From positions 1-64,000 of the forward strand of contig JBOHQX010000203.1 in the NCBI GenBank assembly GCA_050732395.1: 64,000 bases of DNA, given 5' to 3'. A program made the translations under genes and the position numbers. Positions 60,102-64,000 of this stretch are shown one piece after another. The stretch comes from JBIOXB01 sp050732395. GTDB taxonomy: Bacteria > Zhuqueibacterota > Zhuqueibacteria > Zhuqueibacterales > Zhuqueibacteraceae. Under the pieces are notes generated by a model that saw only the letters and a list, made by a program, of their open reading frames with translations, was not told the DNA's origin and searched no databases. The first letter of the stretch is position 1. Each line of letters begins with the position of its first letter.

Positions 60102-60727
60102 CGGTACATGTCTTCAAGCTGCTCGGGGGTGAGGGTGCACGAGCCCAGTCTTTGCCAGAGAATGATGATGCGGTCTTCCGGCGCGCCGGTGCCGCGCAGA
60201 GTGCCGATGAGGGTTTGCTCGAAGCTCGGAGTACGAGGAACCAATCTGCGCACGTAGTTGTATTTCATGGGCAAAAAGCATCTAATCCGGCGAAACAGTG
60301 TGCTGTAGGTTTCGGTATAGGTCACGGCTTGCGTCAACGGCAGGATGGAAAAGCCGAGCGCCATCAGGCTTACGATCAAAAAACCGCGATAGCTGCCCAG
60401 CAAGATACCGGCGCCGCGATTAAACCACTCGACGACTTGCATTTTGACGAGGGAATGAATCCACTGCGAAAAAAAAACCCACAACAGCGTGAACAGGCCA
60501 AAGAGGAACGACAAGCCGAGCAGGAGGCTCATGTCGGGAGGTAATTCCAGGACAAAGCTGAAGAAACTGACGGTGTAGCGCATCAACGGCAAGCTCAACC
60601 CCAGGGCGAAATGAAAACCGATGAGCGCGAGCAGGCTGTCGTAAAAACCCATGCGATAGCCGAGGTAACCGAACAGAATGCACATTGCAACGATGGTAAA
60701 ATCGGCAAAGGTAATCACGAGGGACAT
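60098..60727 (-). CDS. CvpA family membrane protein
   Basis: A 209-aa protein with four to five transmembrane helices in the N-terminal 150 residues (FTIVAMCILFGYLGYRMGFY, LLGLSFLFGLFTLLWVFFSQ, GILLGSYRGFLIVSLMALGF) and a soluble C-terminal ~60 residues. CvpA was named for colicin V production; its general function in the envelope is poorly understood. It commonly neighbours mutS2, to which it is coupled here by a 4-bp overlap. Confidence 0.88.
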   Translation of the reverse strand: MSLVITFADFTIVAMCILFGYLGYRMGFYDSLLALIGFHFALGLSLPLMRYTVSFFSFVLELPPDMSLLLGLSFLFGLFTLLWVFFSQWIHSLVKMQVVEWFNRGAGILLGSYRGFLIVSLMALGFSILPLTQAVTYTETYSTLFRRIRCFLPMKYNYVRRLVPRTPSFEQTLIGTLRGTGAPEDRIIILWQRLGSCTLTPEQLEDMYR

Positions 60728-60747
60728 GCAGGGTCATCCTCTCGACT

Positions 60748-61191
60748 TCATCCCAAACGTTCGCGCACGAGTTGCTGCACCGCCTTGCCGTCGGCGCGGC
60801 CTTTGATTTGAGGCATAATTTTGCCCATGACCTTGCCGAGATCGCCCGCGCCTTTCGCACCGGTTTCTTGAATCGCCGCCGTGACCAGGGCTTCGATCTC
60901 AGCGGGCGCCAGCGCCCGTGGCAGATAGGAAGAGATAATCTCGAGCTCGGCAGATTCCTTATCCGCCAATTCGTCGCGGCCGGCGTTGCGATACGCGGCC
61001 ATGGCTTCGCGGCGCTTCTTGGCCGCGCTCATCAGAGCTTCAATTTCCTCTTCAGCGCTGGGCGCACGTTTTTGATTGATTTGAAAGTCTTTCAACTGGC
61101 CGCGCAGCAAACGAATGGTTTCAACGCGAACCTTTTCGCCGCTTTTCATCGCCGCCTTCAAATCATCGTTGAGCTGATCCAGAAGAGCCAT
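60748..61191 (-). CDS. GatB/YqeY domain protein
   Basis: A 147-aa protein covering the YqeY family: LLDQLNDDLKAAMKSGEK, RVETIRLLRGQLK, REAMAAYRNAGRDELADKES, LGKVMGKIMPQIKGRADGKA. It resembles the tRNA-binding tail of GatB; its own role is unknown. The ATG at 61191 has GGAGG 8 nt upstream. It is commonly encoded beside rpsU, as here. Confidence 0.92.
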   Translation of the reverse strand: MALLDQLNDDLKAAMKSGEKVRVETIRLLRGQLKDFQINQKRAPSAEEEIEALMSAAKKRREAMAAYRNAGRDELADKESAELEIISSYLPRALAPAEIEALVTAAIQETGAKGAGDLGKVMGKIMPQIKGRADGKAVQQLVRERLG

Positions 61192-61245
61192 GAGTTTTTC
61201 CTCCACTCGCGCCGGGATGAGACAAGACGTGATGCCTGAAAAAGC

Positions 61246-61446
61246 TTATTGATTTTCCAGCATCTGCAAACGGCGTTGCTTGCGTTGCGCGAGCTTGAAT
61301 TTGCGTTTTTTCTTCTCGCTGGGTTTTTCAAAGTGCTTGCGTTTTCGCAGTTCGGACATTAGCCCCGCTTTTTCACACGCTTTCGTGAAGCGCCGCAACG
61401 CTTTCTCGAAGCTTTCATTGTCGCGCACTTTGATACCGGTTGGCAT
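61246..61446 (-). CDS. rpsU: 30S ribosomal protein S21
   Basis: A 66-aa basic protein with the S21 core GIKVRDNESFEKALRRFTKA and the Lys/Arg-rich tail KKKRKFKLAQRKQRRLQ. The ATG at 61446 gives the standard length; AGGAGG lies about 13 nt upstream, slightly far. S21 promotes 16S–mRNA base pairing at initiation. YqeY follows in the usual rpsU–yqeY order. Confidence 0.95.
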   Translation of the reverse strand: MPTGIKVRDNESFEKALRRFTKACEKAGLMSELRKRKHFEKPSEKKKRKFKLAQRKQRRLQMLENQ

Positions 61447-61686
61447 AACGACTTCTGACCTCCTAACGGGTGGTGAATAACTAATGAACAACTGTTTGTT
61501 TCAAAAAGAACCGCAAAGCATGCTGAGATCGTGGAGCGCTTAACAAGATTCACCACTCTACGTTCTGAGCATACTCTGCGGTATCATCACACCTTCAATT
61601 CATCTTCAAATATGAGCGGGAAAAATAAACAAGAATACCCCAGATAAGCAAGTACTTTTTCTACAATTTAGGGGCGCTCAGAATAT

Positions 61687-61715
61687 GGCAGCCATTTTTT
61701 GCAGAGCTGGCTGCC
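61687..61715. terminator. Possible terminator hairpin after rsmE
   Basis: GGCAGCCA (61687-61694) and TGGCTGCC (61708-61715) are perfect 8-bp arms with a 13-nt loop. It starts 11 bp past the stop codon of the minus-strand rsmE gene. No T-tract follows on that strand, so its terminator status is tentative. Confidence 0.5.
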
Positions 61716-61725
61716 GTAGAAACCT

Positions 61726-62457
61726 CTAGCTCATTTGACCGAGTGCAGTCAAGACTTTCGAAATTGCGACCAGCCCGGCGGTATCGGCACGCAGGCGGCG
61801 TGGGCCCAGGCTGAACATTTGGCAACCTTTCGTCATTGCATGTTGAATTTCCTGCTCCGTAAATCCGCCTTCGGGACCTATGAGCAGGAGAATTTTTCGC
61901 GGTGGATCGGCGTGGGGCACAGAGCGCAGCGGGTCGCCGGAGTTTTCGTGCGCGAGCAAATTCAAATTATATTCTCGCATCGCCTGGCAGACTTCTTCAA
62001 AAGAGAGCGGCTCGCGGATTTCCGGCCAGACCGAGCGGCAGCATTGTTTCATGGCAGCGAGCGCCAGGCGCCGCCAACGCTCCACTTTACCAGATTTGGC
62101 TCCTGCTTCGGTCCGCGCCGTCAGCAAGGGTATAATGGCAGCAACACCCAGCTCTGTGGCTTTTTCCACGATCCAATCGAAACGCGAGCCCTTGGGTACG
62201 GCTTGCGCGAGCGTAATCTGCGTGAAGGATTCGCCGTAGCGCCGCATTTTCTTAATGACACGCGCCACGGTTTTTTCGCGCTGAATGGAGACGATTTCTG
62301 CTTCTGCCGCGAGGCCGGCGCCATCCACCACGAAAATGCGCTCGCCCACGCGATGATGCAACACGCGCGCTAGATGGCGATGCTCGTCGCCGGTGAGAAT
62401 GATCTCTTCGTTGTGGAAGTGCTCAGGTGGAGAATAAAAGACTTCACGGCGGGGCAT
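61726..62457 (-). CDS. rsmE: 16S rRNA m3U1498 methyltransferase
   Basis: A 243-aa SPOUT-class methyltransferase. N-terminal PUA-like part with GDEHRHLARVLHHRVGE, then the trefoil-knot SPOUT domain with LAQAVPKGSRFDWIVEKATE, ERWRRLALAAMKQCCRSVWP, LLIGPEGGFTEQE and LGPRRLRADTA. It methylates U1498 of 16S rRNA. I chose the ATG at 62457. It is encoded downstream of a decayed HEPN region, with no obvious operon partner. Confidence 0.95.
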   Translation of the reverse strand: MPRREVFYSPPEHFHNEEIILTGDEHRHLARVLHHRVGERIFVVDGAGLAAEAEIVSIQREKTVARVIKKMRRYGESFTQITLAQAVPKGSRFDWIVEKATELGVAAIIPLLTARTEAGAKSGKVERWRRLALAAMKQCCRSVWPEIREPLSFEEVCQAMREYNLNLLAHENSGDPLRSVPHADPPRKILLLIGPEGGFTEQEIQHAMTKGCQMFSLGPRRLRADTAGLVAISKVLTALGQMS

Positions 62458-62594
62458 AATCGAGCAAGAGTGCAAAAGGCAAGTATACGAGTGGCAAATA
62501 AGATGTTATTGCATTTGCTGCATTTTGCATCTGACATGCTAACATTTCTTCAAAGCAGGACGTAATGCTTGCGCAACAGGCGGATACGAGCGCC

Positions 62595-62861
62595 TTATGC
62601 TTGCGCAAGATTTCCAGCCACATTTGGCGACGACAAAATGGTGATATGATACCCATAATCCATCAAAATGTCGGTCGCCATTTCAGCGGCCAATTCTCGC
62701 AGGGCAATTTCCCGGTCCTCGTCGCTGGGCATGACGATCTTCACCCAGATTTGGTCCGCGCTTTCTATGCTCTCGGTTACACCAGCCAACTCTATCTCAG
62801 GAAAGTGATGCTGCAATCTATGAAAAAGCATCAAGCTGAGTTCGTGCTCTTTGAAGTTCAT
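62595..62861 (-). CDS. Small protein of unknown function (88 aa), HEPN-associated
   Basis: A protein starting MNFKEHELSLMLFHRLQHHF at the ATG 62861, preceded by GGAG 9 nt upstream. A predicted alpha/beta fold: FPEIELAGVTESIESADQIW then VKIVMPSDEDREIALRELAA and a GYHITILSS strand. I do not recognise a family. Its start would overlap the ancestral HEPN stop (ATGA), and similar small partners occur with HEPN genes, so it was probably half of a HEPN module. The frame is now fused upstream with the HEPN remnant. Confidence 0.6.
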   Translation of the reverse strand: MNFKEHELSLMLFHRLQHHFPEIELAGVTESIESADQIWVKIVMPSDEDREIALRELAAEMATDILMDYGYHITILSSPNVAGNLAQA

Positions 62862-62990
62862 GATTTGCTCATCTCCTGTTCTATGAGCATGACAAACTCT
62901 TGCGCTTTCGTCATACATTTCGTGATCAAACAAGAGCTGAGCGGCTTGAACATTTCTTCTGGCTTTTGCAAGAAAAACAGTTTGCACCAT
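62862..62990 (-). pseudogene. Decayed HEPN-domain gene
   Basis: The ATG at 62990 has AAGGGG upstream and reads VQTVFLAKARRNVQAAQLLF then DHEMYDESA, the start of a HEPN domain. The body (which normally holds the RX4-6H ribonuclease motif) is missing. A second frame then supplies KAQEFVMLIEQEMSKS followed by a stop that overlaps the next gene (ATGA). This is best read as an internal deletion with frame change. The present open frame runs through into the 88-aa protein. Confidence 0.6.
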
Positions 62991-62996
62991 ATCCAC

Positions 62997-63503
62997 CCCC
63001 TTCTGCCGCCGGAAAGATACGGCATGAATATCAGAAGCGCAAGATCAGTTTTCATACACGGATTGTGCGCATATACTCGCCGGGGAGTCAACTGCTCGTC
63101 GATTTGATGGACTCTTGTCGTCAGCGTCTCCCATTGCCCACGTTCAGGGGGTATCAAGGTTCTAATCGTTTTGCCCGAAATGGTTTTGCCCATTCGGGAA
63201 AATCTTCTCAGAAACTGAACTGCAAGTTGTTGATTTTTAATATCCGATTTTCCCCTCAGTTTCTCGCAGTACTAACCCCGATCACCGGGGTCAAGAGCTG
63301 AGAATTTTGGAATCAACATCCTTTACAAACAGAGCAAGTTTTGCTCCCACGGAAATCGAACCCCCACGAAATTGTCATGCCTTGTGGAATCAAAAAACAC
63401 TTCCGTGGGTTCCAATTCCGTGCGCGATTCTTCTCGTGGGTTTGAGGCGAAGCTTCGCTAGATAGATACAGGTAATCTTAGAGTGAGCGGTGGTCCGATT
63501 CTT
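62997..63503. other. Gene-free, hairpin-rich spacer
   Basis: A 507-bp stretch without a supportable gene. Inverted repeats: GGGAAAATC (63196-63204) with GATTTTCCC (63246-63254); AGAAACTGA (63210-63218) with TCAGTTTCT (63256-63264), interleaved with the first; ACCCCG/CGGGGT (63275-63291) with a 5-nt loop; CCCACGGAA (63346-63354) with TTCCGTGGG (63401-63409). Related CCCACGA/TCGTGGG copies lie at 63363 and 63434. The role is unknown; repetitive non-coding DNA. Confidence 0.6.
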
Positions 63504-64000
63504 TCAAAACGCCACACCCATATCAAAAATCCCCTGCAGCTTGCCCTTATCATCGCTCGCGAGCTCCACGCGCAGCAGGCCCAAGAGGGGCAAATGAAAA
63601 TGCAGGCCCGCGCCGAAGCCGCTCAAGCCGGTTTTCCAGTCTGGAGTTTCGCTCTTGGACCAGGCCACGCCGTAGTCATAAAACAGCGCGAGATTCATGC
63701 CAAATTTAACGTTGCTCACGAAGGGTTGCATGAATCCCGGCACCATTTGTCGCAACACGCTGCTTTTGGCCATGCTCAAGTAACGTAAAGGAATGAGCGG
63801 CAACCGCGCCTCCACGCTCCCGAGCGCGACGTGCCGGCCTGCGACGCGATCAAAGAAACGGCCGCGCACGCGATTCCCGTAACCCAGATAAACCAAATCA
63901 TAAATCGGGATTTTGCCGCGGCCAAGATCGGCCATACCATAAGCCGCGAGCGTCAAGTGCTTGCTGATTTTTTGGTAACGCCGTACATCCAAACCATAGC
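63504..64000 (-). CDS. BamA/Omp85-like outer-membrane barrel, C-terminal part
   Basis: The frame is open to the window edge, so only the last ~165 residues are visible (a TTG at 63992 is not a real start). Beta-barrel strands alternate hydrophobic residues; NRVRGRFFDRVAGRHVALGS matches the RGF-type motif of the Omp85 superfamily, and GLLRVELASDD is typical of a late barrel strand. The protein ends IFDMGVAF with the C-terminal Phe that is the outer-membrane signal. It may be BamA, TamA-like or a surface-antigen family protein. Confidence 0.7.
   Translation of the reverse strand, partial: YGLDVRRYQKISKHLTLAAYGMADLGRGKIPIYDLVYLGYGNRVRGRFFDRVAGRHVALGSVEARLPLIPLRYLSMAKSSVLRQMVPGFMQPFVSNVKFGMNLALFYDYGVAWSKSETPDWKTGLSGFGAGLHFHLPLLGLLRVELASDDKGKLQGIFDMGVAF

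Noticed and set aside
63992..64000. TTG at 63992 as true start of the barrel protein
   Set aside because: The frame continues open to the window end and the visible part covers only the last barrel strands.

Overview
The window looks like a chromosomal segment of an uncultured, aerobic, Gram-negative bacterium of the FCB type; candidate phylum KSB1 or Calditrichota is my best guess. The signs are a truncated BamA-like outer-membrane barrel, many lipoproteins, an operon linking MoxR, DUF58, BatA-like and DUF4175-like proteins with DUF4159 proteins, a NagB–PIG-L fusion of the Bacteroidetes/Planctomycetes kind, an RRM protein, and many starts without a Shine-Dalgarno sequence (several GTG or TTG). 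The phylum is inferred from gene content only.

Layout. 0–1.1 kb: an IS3-family element with a -1 frameshift window, cut off at a heptamer repeat. 1.1–9 kb: an SDR oxidoreductase, an NHLRC2-like thioredoxin/NHL protein, an RRM protein, PdxB, a first cupredoxin-like protein and an ABC-2 exporter pair. 9.1–18.9 kb (minus strand): an aa3-type cytochrome c oxidase operon. In transcription order it encodes a second cupredoxin-like protein, subunits II and I, a 39-aa membrane peptide, subunit III, a small CPGC protein, a second subunit III, subunit IV, heme A synthase, two small unknown ORFs, heme O synthase, a retropepsin-like protein, a SCO protein and a DUF420 protein. 19–37.7 kb (minus strand): an ECF sigma factor and its zinc-finger anti-sigma factor, a lipoprotein, a TPR/metallopeptidase, two DUF4159 proteins, MoxR, a lipoprotein, DUF58, a BatA-like protein, a DUF4175-like protein, a VWA/GATase-like protein and a caspase-fold protein that lacks its catalytic cysteine. 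This run looks like an envelope-stress or envelope-maintenance system.

38–55 kb is an accessory region with patches of lower GC. It holds a double-PDZ protein, a membrane-protein pair, a peptidoglycan amidase, a TIR / ankyrin / multi-TM locus broken at two points and followed by two ankyrin genes, a VapBC pair, NagB–PIG-L, a phospholipase-C-like protein, an AgmX/TonB-C protein, a double VOC protein, and a NotI-like restriction system whose methyltransferase carries an in-frame amber codon. 55–62.5 kb is housekeeping: a histidine kinase, inositol monophosphatase, a GNAT protein, MutS2, CvpA, YqeY, ribosomal protein S21 and RsmE. 62.6–64 kb has a decayed HEPN gene beside an unknown 88-aa protein, a hairpin-rich spacer, and the C-terminal end of the BamA-like barrel running off the window.

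Two themes cut across the window. First, many intergenic gaps hold short-period repeats (often period 7), usually arranged as hairpins whose sequence differs from site to site. Second, accessory genes are repeatedly broken (IS3 orfB, TIR–ankyrin–TM, DNA methyltransferase, HEPN). The most promising candidate for an undescribed system is the TIR–ankyrin–transmembrane locus with its two downstream ankyrin proteins (41.4–45.4 kb).
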